53,713 bases of DNA from Candidatus Avimonas narfae (GCA_904395335.1 CAJFNR010000036.1:1-53713); one strand, 5' to 3'. Counted from the first letter of the stretch, positions 14,720 to 23,964 are shown. Notes: generated by a model not told the origin, from the sequence alone. Translations and numbers: made by a program.

Positions 14720-15529
14720 TCAGTCCTGGGGCGGTTCGGGGATGGCTTCCACCGGGACATAGGGCATGGCTTCCCGGTCGCCGATATCCCGGACGATGAT
14801 GAAGGGGGTCAGTTCGTCGTCCTGGCCGGCGGGGTTGTCCCGGATCAGATCGGCTAGCGCTTCGTCGGGCCGGCTGGCCAGAGAAGGGGAACGACCCAGA
14901 ATCTCCACGTCGATGTCGTTGGCATCCACCACCGCGCAGGCGATGTCCAGCGCCTCCTCCACGGCGGCGCATTCCCTGTCGGGATCCCGGGGATTGAGTA
15001 CCGCCAGGGTATGGTAGGTTTCAAAGGCGGAGTGGCTGTAAAACCCGTCGATGCCGGCCACATCCTGCCCCACGATTTCATAGAACACGCCCCGTTTGCC
15101 GAACACGCGGGCCACGGCACCGCAGAAGCTGGCCCACAGGATGAGGGGGAGGCCCTTCATATTGATGGCCAGCTGGAGCTTGTACGGTTCGTTCATACCG
15201 ATGCCGTTGTGGTTGCTGGTGGCGAATTTGGACAGAAAGCGGGCCCAGAAGCCCACGTGGACATCCTTCATTTCCACCGTGTTGTTCTGACACATGGACA
15301 CCACCTTTTCGCTGATGGTGACCACGTCTCCCGGCTGATACAGCGGAGCGACATAGCGGCGCAGAATGTCCACCAGGTTCTCTCCCCGTTCGATAAAGTG
15401 GGTTTTGACCGCGTAGCGCTCATACCGGACGCCGTCCGACACCCGCACCCCGCGGACAAAATAGGTGACGCCGTTTTCCTCGTGGCGGTTCTCGTCTTTG
15501 TTGAGGTTTCCCTCGTACCAAATGCCCAT
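14720..15529 (-). CDS. CofE-like F420-0:glutamate ligase family protein
   Basis: A 269-residue protein resembling the gamma-glutamyl ligase CofE. Supporting stretches are the ENLVDILRRYV...GDVVTISEKVVSM segment, the NHNGIGM region and the GQDVAGIDGFYSH block. True CofE adds glutamate to coenzyme F420-0, but Clostridia generally lack F420 and no cofC, cofD or cofGH gene is nearby, so the substrate here is probably another acid. The start is the ATG at 15529. Its AAAGGA site lies in the right arm of a hairpin (15541-15563, CCTTTC/GAAAGG), which could restrain translation. A small P-loop ATPase gene lies upstream on the same strand. Confidence 0.65.
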   Translation of the reverse strand: MGIWYEGNLNKDENRHEENGVTYFVRGVRVSDGVRYERYAVKTHFIERGENLVDILRRYVAPLYQPGDVVTISEKVVSMCQNNTVEMKDVHVGFWARFLSKFATSNHNGIGMNEPYKLQLAINMKGLPLILWASFCGAVARVFGKRGVFYEIVGQDVAGIDGFYSHSAFETYHTLAVLNPRDPDRECAAVEEALDIACAVVDANDIDVEILGRSPSLASRPDEALADLIRDNPAGQDDELTPFIIVRDIGDREAMPYVPVEAIPEPPQD

Positions 15530-15576
15530 TGGTTGCACGTCCTTTCGCGGAGCCAAAGAAAGGCCCCGGCACAAGC

Positions 15577-15605
15577 ATGAGGCGAAGGACATGCCTTCGC
15601 CTCAT
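15577..15605 (-). promoter_or_regulatory. Leader hairpin between P-loop and CofE-like genes
   Basis: A perfect 12-bp stem (ATGAGGCGAAGG with CCTTCGCCTCAT) and a 5-base loop, with no T-run on either side. It may be an RNA processing or attenuating structure rather than a terminator. Confidence 0.5.
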
Positions 15606-15632
15606 ACCGCGGGGATTTCCGTTGCGGGATGA

Positions 15633-16049
15633 TTACAGGATGGAGGCGATCTGCGCGGCCTTTTCCGGCAGCTCGCTCTTGTCGGCGGAAACCGACAGGG
15701 TGAAGTTGACCTCTTCTTTTTTAGACAGGATGTTCAGTTTCTCCGCAAAGGCGCCCAGCGCCTCCATGTCGGAGCCGCCGATCTTCAGCGTAGAGTCCAC
15801 AAAGACATCGGTCAGGTCATAATTGGCGGCACACATGCCGGCGATGAAGCCGTAGAAAGCGTCGAAGCCCTTGACGCCGTACTCGTCCGCCACCACCAGA
15901 CGGGCCTTGTGGCTCACGTCATAGATGGAGACACCTTCCTTCTCAATAAAAACGACATTCCCCTTGGATTGATCGGTGGCTTGGTTGCACAGGTCGATGA
16001 GGCGCTTGGTTTTGCCGGAGCCTTTTCTTCCGAGAATCAGGGTGATCAT
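15633..16049 (-). CDS. Small P-loop ATPase of unknown function
   Basis: A 138-residue protein starting MITLILGRKGSGKTKR, with a complete Walker A motif at residues 7-14. A hydrophobic strand ending in acidic residues (LTDVFVDSTLKIGG) could serve as Walker B. It is too short for a two-domain ATPase and carries no transporter signature. I do not recognise the family; it resembles short nucleotide-binding proteins found singly in Clostridia. The start has an AGGAGG site. It lies 50 bases after pgi on the same strand, and the CofE-like gene follows. Confidence 0.75.
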   Translation of the reverse strand: MITLILGRKGSGKTKRLIDLCNQATDQSKGNVVFIEKEGVSIYDVSHKARLVVADEYGVKGFDAFYGFIAGMCAANYDLTDVFVDSTLKIGGSDMEALGAFAEKLNILSKKEEVNFTLSVSADKSELPEKAAQIASIL

Positions 16050-16099
16050 TTGAATTCCTCCTAATCATAGTATAACCGCAAATGAGCGGTATTAGGCAT

Positions 16100-17443
16100 T
16101 TATTCCCGTCCCAGACGTTTTTCCAGAGCGGCCTTCTCGCTCTCATAGCCGGGTTTGCCCAGCAGGGCGAACATGTTGCGCTTGTAGCTTTCCACCCCAG
16201 GCTGGTCGAAGGGGTTGACCCCCAGCAGATAGCCGGAGATGGCGCATGCCTTCTCAAAGAAATAGATCAGGTAGCCCAGGGAGTGCTCGTCGATAGCGGG
16301 GATATTGAGCACCAGGCTGGGGGTGCCGCCGTCGGAATGGGCCAGTACGGTTCCCTCGAAAGCCTTGCGGTTGATCTCGCTCATAGCGCGGCCGGCCAGG
16401 AAGTTGAGGCCGTCCACGTTGTCGGCATCCTCCTCGATCACCATGTCCTCAGGCGCGCGCCCAAACTGCATGACGGTTTCGAACAGCATGTTGGAGCCGT
16501 CCTGAACAAATTGGCCCAGAGAATGCAGGTCGGTGGAGAAAACCACGGAGGCGGGGAACAGCCCCTTGCCGTCCTTGCCCTCGCTCTCACCGTATAGCTG
16601 CTTCCACCATTCGTTGAGCATGGCGCAGCACGGCTCGTAGCTGACCATCAGCTCCACAGCACGGCCCTTGCGCAGCAGGATGTTGCGGGCGGCGGCATAA
16701 CGGTAGCAGTCGTTGCGGGTGATATCGGGGTCGGCCAGCGCCTTCTGAGCGTCGGCGGCGCCGGCCATCAGGGCAGCAATATCGCAGCCCGCCACGGCGA
16801 TAGGCAGCAGACCCACGGCGGTCAGCACGGAATAGCGGCCGCCCACGTCGTCGGGCACCACGAAGGTTTCGTATCCCTCCCGATCGGCCAGGCCCTTCAG
16901 GGTCCCTTTGGCCCGGTCGGTGGTGGCGTAGATGCGCTTTTTCGCCTCCTCGTGCCCTACCGTGCGCTCCAGGTAATCGCGGAACACGCGGAAAGCAATG
17001 GCGGGCTCAGTGGTGGTGCCGGATTTGGAGATGACGTTGACCGAAACTCTCCGGCCCTCGCAGAGTTCCAACAGCTCCTTGAGAGCGGTGCCACTGATGC
17101 TGTTGCCGGCGAAATAGATGTCCGGGGTGTCCTTTTTCTTTGCGTTGTACAGGGGAGATTTCAGGAACTCGATGGCTGCCCGGGCCCCCAGATAGGAGCC
17201 GCCGATGCCGATGACGATGAAAATGTCCGTATCCTGACGGATGCGCTCCGCCGCCGCCTGGATACGGGCAAATTCCGCTTTATCATAATCGGTGGGGAGG
17301 CTCAGCCAGCCCAGAAAATCGTTGCCCAATCCGGTGCCGCTGTGAAGCGCCTCATGGGCCGCGCTGACCTGCTCCTGCAGGGCGCCCCATTCGTGGGCAC
17401 GGACAAAGCCTTCCAAATAACGTGTTTCGAGAGAGACTGACAT
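16100..17443 (-). CDS. pgi: Glucose-6-phosphate isomerase
   Basis: Interconverts glucose-6-phosphate and fructose-6-phosphate in glycolysis and gluconeogenesis. The 447 residues match the shorter bacterial form. Visible are [16 protein letters not shown], the sugar-phosphate loop [26 protein letters not shown] and the C-terminal [22 protein letters not shown], which holds the conserved Gln and Lys. AAGGAGGATG precedes the ATG, and a promoter is predicted 30 bases further upstream. Confidence 0.97.
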   Translation of the reverse strand: MSVSLETRYLEGFVRAHEWGALQEQVSAAHEALHSGTGLGNDFLGWLSLPTDYDKAEFARIQAAAERIRQDTDIFIVIGIGGSYLGARAAIEFLKSPLYNAKKKDTPDIYFAGNSISGTALKELLELCEGRRVSVNVISKSGTTTEPAIAFRVFRDYLERTVGHEEAKKRIYATTDRAKGTLKGLADREGYETFVVPDDVGGRYSVLTAVGLLPIAVAGCDIAALMAGAADAQKALADPDITRNDCYRYAAARNILLRKGRAVELMVSYEPCCAMLNEWWKQLYGESEGKDGKGLFPASVVFSTDLHSLGQFVQDGSNMLFETVMQFGRAPEDMVIEEDADNVDGLNFLAGRAMSEINRKAFEGTVLAHSDGGTPSLVLNIPAIDEHSLGYLIYFFEKACAISGYLLGVNPFDQPGVESYKRNMFALLGKPGYESEKAALEKRLGRE

Positions 17444-17473
17444 GAAACATCCTCCTTGTCTTTGCTTGCCTTC

Positions 17474-17502
17474 ATTTTACAATATCTGCGGGGAAAAGGC
17501 AA
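17474..17502 (-). promoter_or_regulatory. Promoter of pgi
   Basis: On the minus strand TTGCCT, 17 bases, TAAAAT, ending 30 bases before the start codon. Confidence 0.7.
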
Positions 17503-17581
17503 CCGGACAAGGGAAAAAGGCGCGGAAATATTTCGCCAGACCCTTTTTCGGCAAGAGGTGTCCGCACACAAGAGGCCGCCG

Positions 17582-18835
17582 TTAAGCAATGAGGGCCGAC
17601 AGCAGCCGGCAGTAAGCTGCCCCCACGGTCATCCGAGGAACCTCCTCCTTGGCGCGGATGTTGTAGGAGGCCAGTTCCTGTCCGTCCAGGCTCAGTGTCA
17701 CTGTCCCCACCACCTGATCGGCATAGACCGGGGCTTCCACGTCGGCGGAAAGGGAAACGGTTTTCTCGATATTTTTCTCTTGCCCCTTTTTAACCAGCAG
17801 CGGCTGGGGCGGATCCGCCGTCACTTCCACACAGGAGGCGGTGCCGCGTAGCACCTTCACCGGCGTCAGCTCACTTTCCTCCACCGTAGGGGTATAGACG
17901 CCATAGTTGGCAAAGCCGTAGTCCAGCATTTTCCGGGCGCCGCCGAACCGGTCCGCAGTGGTGGTACAGCCAAGGATCACAGCGGCGAGCTTGAGGCCGT
18001 CCCGTTCCGCTGTGGCGGAAAGGTTGTGCCCGGCGGTACTGGTGGTGCCGGTTTTGAGTCCGGTGATGCCGTCGTAGTAACGGACCAGCTTGTTGGTGTT
18101 GACCAGCTGAGACTTGCCGTCCCGCAGGGAGTCCATCCAGATGGTGGTATAGCGGGTGATGTCGCTGTACTGCATCAAGGCCTGGGACATGAGGGCCACA
18201 TCATAGGCGGAGGAATAGCCGTCGTCACTCATGCCGCTGCAATCCACAAATTGGGTGTCGTCCATCCCCAGGGCGGAGGCCTTTTCGTTCATGCGGGCAA
18301 CGAAGGACTCTACCGATCCGGCCAAGTATTCCGCCATGGCGGCGCAGCAATCGTTGGCCGATACCACGCAGATGGCCTTGAGCATGTCGTCCACCGACAT
18401 GGTTTCCCCTTCCTCCAGCCAGATCTGGGATCCGCCCATGGAGGCGGCATAGGCGGAGCAGGTCACCATATCCTGATACGTAATGGTTCCCGCGTCAATG
18501 GCCTCCATGATCAGCAGCAGGGTCATGATTTTGGTCACAGAGGCGATGGGCAGCTTTTCGTGGGCGTTCTGCTCGTACAGCACGGTGCCGCTGTTCATTT
18601 CCAGCAGCACGGCAGATTTGCACGACAACTCCAAAGCCTCTCCTTCTGTGGGGACGGCTTCCTCTTCCGCCGCCCAAGCGGGGACGGTTTCCGACAGCAG
18701 TTCGTCCACGGATTCTCCCGATTCGGTGTCAATGATGATGGCCGGTGCACTGTTTTCCGCCAGCACGGGCAGAGCGCTGCCCGCCAACAGGGATGCGCAC
18801 AGCAGGCATGACAGCCCTTTTGAGATGAGATGCAT
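17582..18835 (-). CDS. D-alanyl-D-alanine carboxypeptidase (DacA/DacF type)
   Basis: A 417-residue secreted penicillin-binding protein that trims the terminal D-Ala of peptidoglycan stem peptides. A signal peptide ends near VLA-EN (residue 26). All three active-site motifs are present: SVTK (99-102, nucleophile Ser99), SAN (159-161) and KTG (261-263). A beta-rich C-terminal PBP5-like domain and a short amphipathic end follow. I place the start at 18835, where GGAGGAAAGGGAG precedes the ATG and the signal peptide starts; 71 more in-frame codons upstream are not protein-like. Paralogs act in vegetative growth or in spore cortex; which applies here cannot be told. Confidence 0.93.
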   Translation of the reverse strand: MHLISKGLSCLLCASLLAGSALPVLAENSAPAIIIDTESGESVDELLSETVPAWAAEEEAVPTEGEALELSCKSAVLLEMNSGTVLYEQNAHEKLPIASVTKIMTLLLIMEAIDAGTITYQDMVTCSAYAASMGGSQIWLEEGETMSVDDMLKAICVVSANDCCAAMAEYLAGSVESFVARMNEKASALGMDDTQFVDCSGMSDDGYSSAYDVALMSQALMQYSDITRYTTIWMDSLRDGKSQLVNTNKLVRYYDGITGLKTGTTSTAGHNLSATAERDGLKLAAVILGCTTTADRFGGARKMLDYGFANYGVYTPTVEESELTPVKVLRGTASCVEVTADPPQPLLVKKGQEKNIEKTVSLSADVEAPVYADQVVGTVTLSLDGQELASYNIRAKEEVPRMTVGAAYCRLLSALIA

Positions 18836-19262
18836 CTCCCTTTCCTCCCTTTCCGCAAGTGGTGCCTTCGTTGTTGGTACTACAGCATATGAGAGCGGAC
18901 GGGCCGCATATGTACACAAGCGGGGGAAATCCCCGGCAAAAAGCCGGCGGAACACTGTCGGGAACCTGCCGGGATCGGAGATGGCGGGGCGGAGGACAAA
19001 ATGGCCCCGTCCTCTGCCTGTGTGGAAGCGGTTATGGCTTTGCTTCAATTTTTAAAAGGTTTTTTCTTTCGGCGGCGGGGCCTACAGGGGAACCATTTCC
19101 GGGCCGGTCTGCGTTTGCGTTCACACAAAACGGGGAGCGTCCGGTTCGGATCGTCCCGTCGGGGCGTTTCCTTTGCCGTAAGAGGGGCCAAAAGGAAAAG
19201 CGTCCCTTTCCTTTTTAGGACAGAAAAAAGCCGCTCGGAATTTCCGAACGGCTGGGATACGC
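18836..19262. other. Gene-free stretch upstream of the carboxypeptidase gene
   Basis: About 430 GC-rich bases. The right end holds the terminator of the HPr-like gene. A promoter for the carboxypeptidase is expected but no clear -35/-10 pair was found. Nothing else recognisable was seen. Confidence 0.5.
19224..19254 (-). terminator. Terminator after the HPr-like gene
   Basis: On the minus strand CAGCCGTTCGGAAATTCCGAGCGGC forms a hairpin and is followed by TTTTTT. Confidence 0.85.
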
Positions 19263-19496
19263 TTATTGTTCCACCAGATAAGGGGCAATTTTGGCAGGAA
19301 AATCACTGCCGTCCGGGCAATTGGCCCTGAGCTCCACCGGCTGGGAAAAATCCAGGCTGAAAATCCCCATGATGGATTTGGCGTCAATCACGTAGGCTCC
19401 AGACAGGAGCTCCACCTTAAAGTTCATGTCGTTGCAGATACCGACGAATTTCTGGGCATCCACCACGTTGTCAAATTTCACTTTGGCTGTATACAC
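19263..19496 (-). CDS. HPr-like protein lacking the phosphorylated histidine
   Basis: A 77-residue protein with the HPr fold pattern: MYTAKVKFDNVVDAQKFV, then VELLSGAYVIDAKSIMGIFSL, which matches the region around regulatory Ser46 of HPr (Ser41 here), then a C-terminal helix. HPr carries phosphate on His15, but this protein contains no histidine at all, so it cannot act as a PTS phosphocarrier. It could be a Crh-like regulator controlled only through the serine, or an HPr-fold protein with another job. It has its own terminator. The start ATG lacks a strong ribosome site (AAAGGGACGG is nearest). Confidence 0.8.
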   Translation of the reverse strand: MYTAKVKFDNVVDAQKFVGICNDMNFKVELLSGAYVIDAKSIMGIFSLDFSQPVELRANCPDGSDFPAKIAPYLVEQ

Positions 19497-19602
19497 CGGT
19501 ACCGTCCCTTTCTTGTTGGGGTTGCAGAAGAATGAAAAAACTATCCCTTATTATATCCCACAGGAAGGGAATGTGCAACCGGGAAACGGAACAAACTGCA
19601 CG

Positions 19603-19631
19603 TTGAAAGGCGGCGAGATTTCAAGTATAAT
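19603..19631 (+). promoter_or_regulatory. Promoter of mtaB
   Basis: TTGAAA (19603-19608), 17 bases, TATAAT (19626-19631), 59 bases before the start codon. Confidence 0.85.
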
Positions 19632-19690
19632 GTTAAAAATCATGTGATGTGGGGCGCGGCGTGCCGTGCCCCCAATAAGGAGAATGCTCA

Positions 19691-21043
19691 TTGGAAGCCC
19701 TGTTTCATACCCTTGGCTGCAAGGTGAATCAATACGAAACCCAGGCCATGCGCGCCCTGATGGCGGCGGCCGGATACGAGACCGGTCTATATGAGCCGGG
19801 GCACACAGGCTGCGCCGGTGTCATCGTCATCAACTCCTGCACTGTCACCGGTGAAAGCGACCGCAAGCTGCGTCAGCTGCTGCGGCGTTGCCGCCGGGAC
19901 AACCCTCAGGCGGTGCTGGTGCTGACCGGATGCATGCCCCAGGCCTTCCCGGAAACGGCAGCAGCCCTGGAGGAGGCGGATGTGGTTTTGGGCAACGCCT
20001 CCCGGCGGGAACTTCCCGCCCGGGTGGAGGAGTACCTGCTCCGGCATCAGCGGGTGGTGGCTGTCGGGGAGCATTCCTCCCGGTTTGAATCCCTCCAGAT
20101 CGGGGAATTTCAGGGAAGGACCCGGGCGTTTGTGAAAATCGAGGATGGCTGTAACCGCTTTTGTTCCTACTGCATTATCCCGTATGCACGGGGCCGGGTT
20201 CGCTCAAAGCCGCTGGAAGAGCTGACGGAGGAGCTGCGCCAGCTGGCGGCAAAAGGGTATGCGGAAGTGGTACTGGCCGGTATCAACCTCACCGCCTACG
20301 GTCAGGAGTGGGGTGGATCTCTCTGTGACGCAGTAGAGGCCGCCTGCGCCGTACCGGGCATCCGTCGGGTACGGCTGGGTTCGCTGGAACCGGATATGTT
20401 GGATGAGGCGGCGGTTGACCGCCTGGCCGCACAGGAAAAGCTCTGCCCTCAGTTCCATGTAGCGCTGCAGAGCGGCTGTGACGATACCCTGCACCGGATG
20501 AACCGCCGGTATACTAGCGAGGAATATCGCCGGGTTTGCCGCCTGCTGCGGGAGAAATTCCCGGGGTGTGCTTTAACCACCGACGTCATGGTGGGCTTTC
20601 CCGGCGAGAGCGAAGAGGATTTCGCCCGTTCGCTGGCGTTTGTGGAGGAAATCGGTTTTTCTAAGGTCCATGTGTTCGCTTATTCGCCCCGTCCGGGCAC
20701 GCCGGCTGCCAAGATGCCGGGCCAGGTGGATCGGGCGGAAAAGAACCGGCGAAGCCGTCAGCTATCGGAAGCGGCGGGGCGCAGCCGGGAAAAATGGATG
20801 GCTGACCAGATCGGGCGTACGGCGGAGGTGCTGCTGGAGACGCGCCGGGAGGGAGAGGAGCTGGAGGGCTTTACCCCGGACTACCTGCCCGTGAAAGCGG
20901 CGGTAGAGAACGGACGTCCGGGACAGACCGTCCAAGTGCGGCTGGTCGAGTTGGAAGGGGACTTTGTCCGCGGAGTGCCGGAAGACAGCATGGAAAAAGA
21001 ACCGGTTGCCGATGCGGTAAAGGATGAAAATATTACCGTATGA
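19691..21043 (+). CDS. mtaB: tRNA t6A37 methylthiotransferase MtaB
   Basis: Radical-SAM enzyme that inserts a methylthio group into N6-threonylcarbamoyladenosine at tRNA position 37. Its 450 residues have the methylthiotransferase layout: an N-terminal domain with Cys in TLGCKVNQYE, NSCTVTGESDRK and LTGCMPQ (second cluster), then a radical-SAM domain with the CxxxCxxC motif in GCNRFCSYCIIPYARG, and a C-terminal TRAM-like region. The NSCTVT and KVNQYE forms point to MtaB rather than MiaB or RimO. The start is a TTG at 19691 with AAGGAG 8 bases upstream; no ATG fits. Confidence 0.95.
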   Translation: MEALFHTLGCKVNQYETQAMRALMAAAGYETGLYEPGHTGCAGVIVINSCTVTGESDRKLRQLLRRCRRDNPQAVLVLTGCMPQAFPETAAALEEADVVLGNASRRELPARVEEYLLRHQRVVAVGEHSSRFESLQIGEFQGRTRAFVKIEDGCNRFCSYCIIPYARGRVRSKPLEELTEELRQLAAKGYAEVVLAGINLTAYGQEWGGSLCDAVEAACAVPGIRRVRLGSLEPDMLDEAAVDRLAAQEKLCPQFHVALQSGCDDTLHRMNRRYTSEEYRRVCRLLREKFPGCALTTDVMVGFPGESEEDFARSLAFVEEIGFSKVHVFAYSPRPGTPAAKMPGQVDRAEKNRRSRQLSEAAGRSREKWMADQIGRTAEVLLETRREGEELEGFTPDYLPVKAAVENGRPGQTVQVRLVELEGDFVRGVPEDSMEKEPVADAVKDENITV

Positions 21044-21532
21044 TTATATAGGGGACTTTTTTAACAGTTCCTTTTTCCGCATATCCACCATCATTTTCAT
21101 AAACCGAAGGTCATCGGCATCGGGATTATCAAACCGAAACGTGCACTGGCAGACATTTTTAAACCTTCTCCCGAAGATGGCTTCGCTTTTGCCTCCGCCG
21201 CATGAACCACAGGAAGCGCAGAAATCCACATGTTTCCAAGCGATCTCCTTCAGCTGCTCATCCATTGGGAATTCTTTGAGGCAATTCGAATCCATATGAT
21301 CGGACCAGACTGTCCAACGATTTTCTGTTTCATCGGGATCCCTTATGGAGAGAAAGCAGACGTATCCCTGATGAAATCTTACCCGATAGTATTGTTTGTC
21401 TTTCCAATACCCGTTATCCCGGATACAATTCATTCCGGCTTTGTGCAGATACCTTACAAAATCCAAGGCGATTGTTTGGTCAGCGAAGGGCAGCTCCGCA
21501 CATAGGATATCTTCGATTTCATACCCACTCAT
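21044..21532 (-). CDS. Hypothetical Cys-rich protein beside the radical-SAM repair pair
   Basis: A 162-residue protein starting at ATG 21532 after AAAGGAG (an in-frame start 63 bases earlier has no ribosome site). It has no signal peptide or membrane segment. The notable feature is CASCGSCGGGKS, a Cys cluster that could bind metal, followed by RFKNVCQC. The front half reads like a small mixed alpha/beta domain rich in aromatic residues. I do not recognise the family. It lies 108 bases after the TIGR03915-type gene on the same strand and may belong to that operon. Confidence 0.75.
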   Translation of the reverse strand: MSGYEIEDILCAELPFADQTIALDFVRYLHKAGMNCIRDNGYWKDKQYYRVRFHQGYVCFLSIRDPDETENRWTVWSDHMDSNCLKEFPMDEQLKEIAWKHVDFCASCGSCGGGKSEAIFGRRFKNVCQCTFRFDNPDADDLRFMKMMVDMRKKELLKKSPI

Positions 21533-21640
21533 AAACAATCTCCTTTCCCGGATATGGGCGAAGGGGGGCGCTTCGATGATTTTGCCAAAAGGCAAAGACC
21601 TTCCGCCCTCTCTATGTGGCTTTATGGCGGGGAGGGATGT

Positions 21641-22630
21641 TTAGCGCTGTTTTAACGACTGGACGTGCGGCTCGTGTTGGCCGTCCTCTTCGGGGATAGG
21701 TGGGGAGGCATCGATATCGGGCAGACCGTTTCCGGCGGACAGGTGCGCCCGTCTGTCGGCGGCTTGGCGCGGTTGGACGGCACCTATGGCCGCGTTTTCG
21801 CGGGTGGGCAGAGGAGAGGTAAGAGGACGGGTCGGCAGGGCAATGTCGTCCGGGGTGGGCGGTAGGGTCATTTCCACCATGTTCTTCCAATATTTTTTCG
21901 GCATATGGTTCATGCGGCACCGGGGATTTTCCCGTTCCCGGATGGCGATGGTGTCGTAGAACGCTTTCCACATCCGTTCCCAGGACCGCTGATCGGCGCT
22001 ACTGTCCGGCAGGGTAAGCCCTTCCGCCGAAGCGATCACCCATTCCTTCCGGTCAAACACTCCCGCCACGTTATGGGTTTTGTCATGGAGAATAAAAGGC
22101 TGGATGTTGAAACGTTCGGCGAAATGGGGCATGATGAGAGGAAGGCACCGGTGTTCCGGCGTAACGGCGGCATAATACACGCCGCCCTCCATACAGGAAA
22201 AGCGGGTGAACTGGATCAGCATATGGGCTTCCCGGCCAACCAGTCCGCTGAGCTTGTTCATGGCGATAACCCGGTCGTCCGTAATGAGCTGATGTACCCG
22301 CCGTCCTTCTTTCATCCCCAGGCGGATAAAGGGGAAAAGAATTTCCTCCTTTCGGGAATCCCCGGACAAAAAGCCGGTCCAGACCTGTTCATAGCCGGCC
22401 TGCCCCATGGTGCGCTGAATTCCCTTTACCACCCGGTCCGCCAGAGCGTCGTCGGTGGCAATCTCCCGCAGTTCCTGTTCCCAGCAGGGCTGACAGCGAG
22501 TACAGGAGGCAATGGCGATGCGGGCCGTGCTGCGGGCGGCGCCGCCTTCGGCATAGGCGTAAAAAACGGCGGTGAGAAAGCCCTCCCAGGTGTCGTCGTA
22601 GACCAGCATCAGATTTCTCCCGTCTGGCAT
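21641..22630 (-). CDS. TIGR03915-type DNA metabolism protein
   Basis: A 329-residue protein beginning near MLVYDDTWEGFLTAVFYAY, the start pattern of the TIGR03915 family (probable DNA metabolism protein, the usual partner of a TIGR03916 radical-SAM protein). It continues with ILFPFIRLGMKEGRRVHQLITDDRV, MLQFTRFSCMEGGVYYAAVTPEHR and RMNHMPKKYWKNMVE, all family-like. The last 70 residues are low-complexity and rich in Pro. GAGGAGGTGG lies 4 bases before ATG 22630, which decides the start. It overlaps the end of the radical-SAM gene by 22 bases, so the two are translationally coupled. The reaction is not established. Confidence 0.85.
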   Translation of the reverse strand: MPDGRNLMLVYDDTWEGFLTAVFYAYAEGGAARSTARIAIASCTRCQPCWEQELREIATDDALADRVVKGIQRTMGQAGYEQVWTGFLSGDSRKEEILFPFIRLGMKEGRRVHQLITDDRVIAMNKLSGLVGREAHMLIQFTRFSCMEGGVYYAAVTPEHRCLPLIMPHFAERFNIQPFILHDKTHNVAGVFDRKEWVIASAEGLTLPDSSADQRSWERMWKAFYDTIAIRERENPRCRMNHMPKKYWKNMVEMTLPPTPDDIALPTRPLTSPLPTRENAAIGAVQPRQAADRRAHLSAGNGLPDIDASPPIPEEDGQHEPHVQSLKQR

Positions 22631-23964
22631 GCGGCCACCTCCTCTCGCCCGGGCAGCGTTCGATGTCCCGCCGCCGGAGACAGCAGAAAGTCCGGCGGGG
22701 GAGGCGCCTCGAACAGGGAGAGCTGGGGGGGAATATCGGCAGGCAGCTCCCCCGGACGGCGGCGCACGTCCGCCGTCAGATTTTGGTAGATGAAGGGGTA
22801 GTCGAATTTGACCCCGCGGTACATTTTTCCGGAGCAGGTGATGAAGTACACGGCCCGTTTGAGCACCACCCGCAGCTTTTTTAGATCCTCGAAGGTGAGC
22901 GGGCCCAGCCGCCGCGCGGCCAGGATGCGCTCGGTGGATTTTAGGCCGATGCCCGGCGTGCGCAGCAGTTGCTCCCGGTCCGCCCGGTTGACATCGATGG
23001 GGAACTGGTCCAAGTGATGGATAGCCCAATGGCATTTGGGATCTAGCAAAGGATCCAGCGAGGGATGCTGTTCGTCCAGAACTTCCTCTGCCTGGAAACC
23101 GTATTTTCGGATCAGCCAGTCCGCCTGATACAGGCGGTGTTCCCTCAGCAGGGGCGGGGGCTGGTCCCGGGGGAGCAGCGCATGATTGCCTACCGGTATA
23201 TAGGCGGAGTAGAACACCCGCCTGAGGGCATATTTGCGGTAAAGCCCCTGGCTGAGCATCAGAATCTGGCGATCCGTGTCCGGCGTGGCTCCGATAATCA
23301 TCTGGGTGCTCTGACCCGCTGGGGCAAAGGGCTGGGCGTGGCGATATACGGTCAGCTCCTCCTTGTTGGCGCGGATACGGTCCCGGATGCCGCCCATGGG
23401 GCCGAGGATGTTTTCCTTCTTCTTATCCGGCGCCAGCTGATTGAGGCTGCGTTCGCTGGGCAGTTCAATGTTTATGCTCATGCGGTCACAGAGCCGTCCC
23501 AGTTTGTCCATTAGCTCAGGTGAACAGCCCGGAATGGCTTTGGCATGGATATAGCCGCCAAAGCGATAGGGCCCGCGGAGCAGCTCCAGCACCCGGCACA
23601 TCCTCTCCATGGCGTAATCGGGATTTTTCAGCACCCCGGAGCTGAGGAATAGGCCCTCGATATAATTGCGACGGTAAAATTCGATAGTGAGCTGTGCCAG
23701 CTCCTCCGGGGTGAAGGTAGCCCGCGGAATATCGTTGGAGCACCGGTTGACACAGTACTGGCAATCGTATACGCAGCTGTTGGTCATCAATACCTTTAGA
23801 AGGGAAATACAGCGCCCATCGGCGGAGAAGCTGTGGCAGATGCCGCCCCCCACCGTACCGCCCAGCGTCCCTTCACCCGCCTTTCGGTTGGAGCCGGAGG
23901 AGGTGCAGGCGGCGTCGTATTTGGCGGAATCCGCCAGAATCCGCAGCTTATCCAACAATTCCAC
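22609..23964 (-). CDS. Putative DNA repair radical-SAM protein (TIGR03916 type)
   Basis: A 451-residue protein with the radical-SAM cluster CVYDCQYC (Cys64, Cys68, Cys71), an early GTVGGGICHSF segment and SINIELPSERSLNQLAP. A C-terminal helix-hairpin-helix DNA-binding motif is seen in REQLLRTPGIGLKSTERILAARR. This combination defines the TIGR03916 family of putative DNA modification or repair enzymes. The start is probably GTG 23964 (V-E-L-L-D-K), since the upstream sequence is promoter. A near-consensus promoter overlapped by two LexA-like boxes lies just upstream, which would place the operon under DNA-damage control. It is coupled to the TIGR03915-type partner. Confidence 0.9.
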   Translation of the reverse strand: MELLDKLRILADSAKYDAACTSSGSNRKAGEGTLGGTVGGGICHSFSADGRCISLLKVLMTNSCVYDCQYCVNRCSNDIPRATFTPEELAQLTIEFYRRNYIEGLFLSSGVLKNPDYAMERMCRVLELLRGPYRFGGYIHAKAIPGCSPELMDKLGRLCDRMSINIELPSERSLNQLAPDKKKENILGPMGGIRDRIRANKEELTVYRHAQPFAPAGQSTQMIIGATPDTDRQILMLSQGLYRKYALRRVFYSAYIPVGNHALLPRDQPPPLLREHRLYQADWLIRKYGFQAEEVLDEQHPSLDPLLDPKCHWAIHHLDQFPIDVNRADREQLLRTPGIGLKSTERILAARRLGPLTFEDLKKLRVVLKRAVYFITCSGKMYRGVKFDYPFIYQNLTADVRRRPGELPADIPPQLSLFEAPPPPDFLLSPAAGHRTLPGREEVAACQTGEI

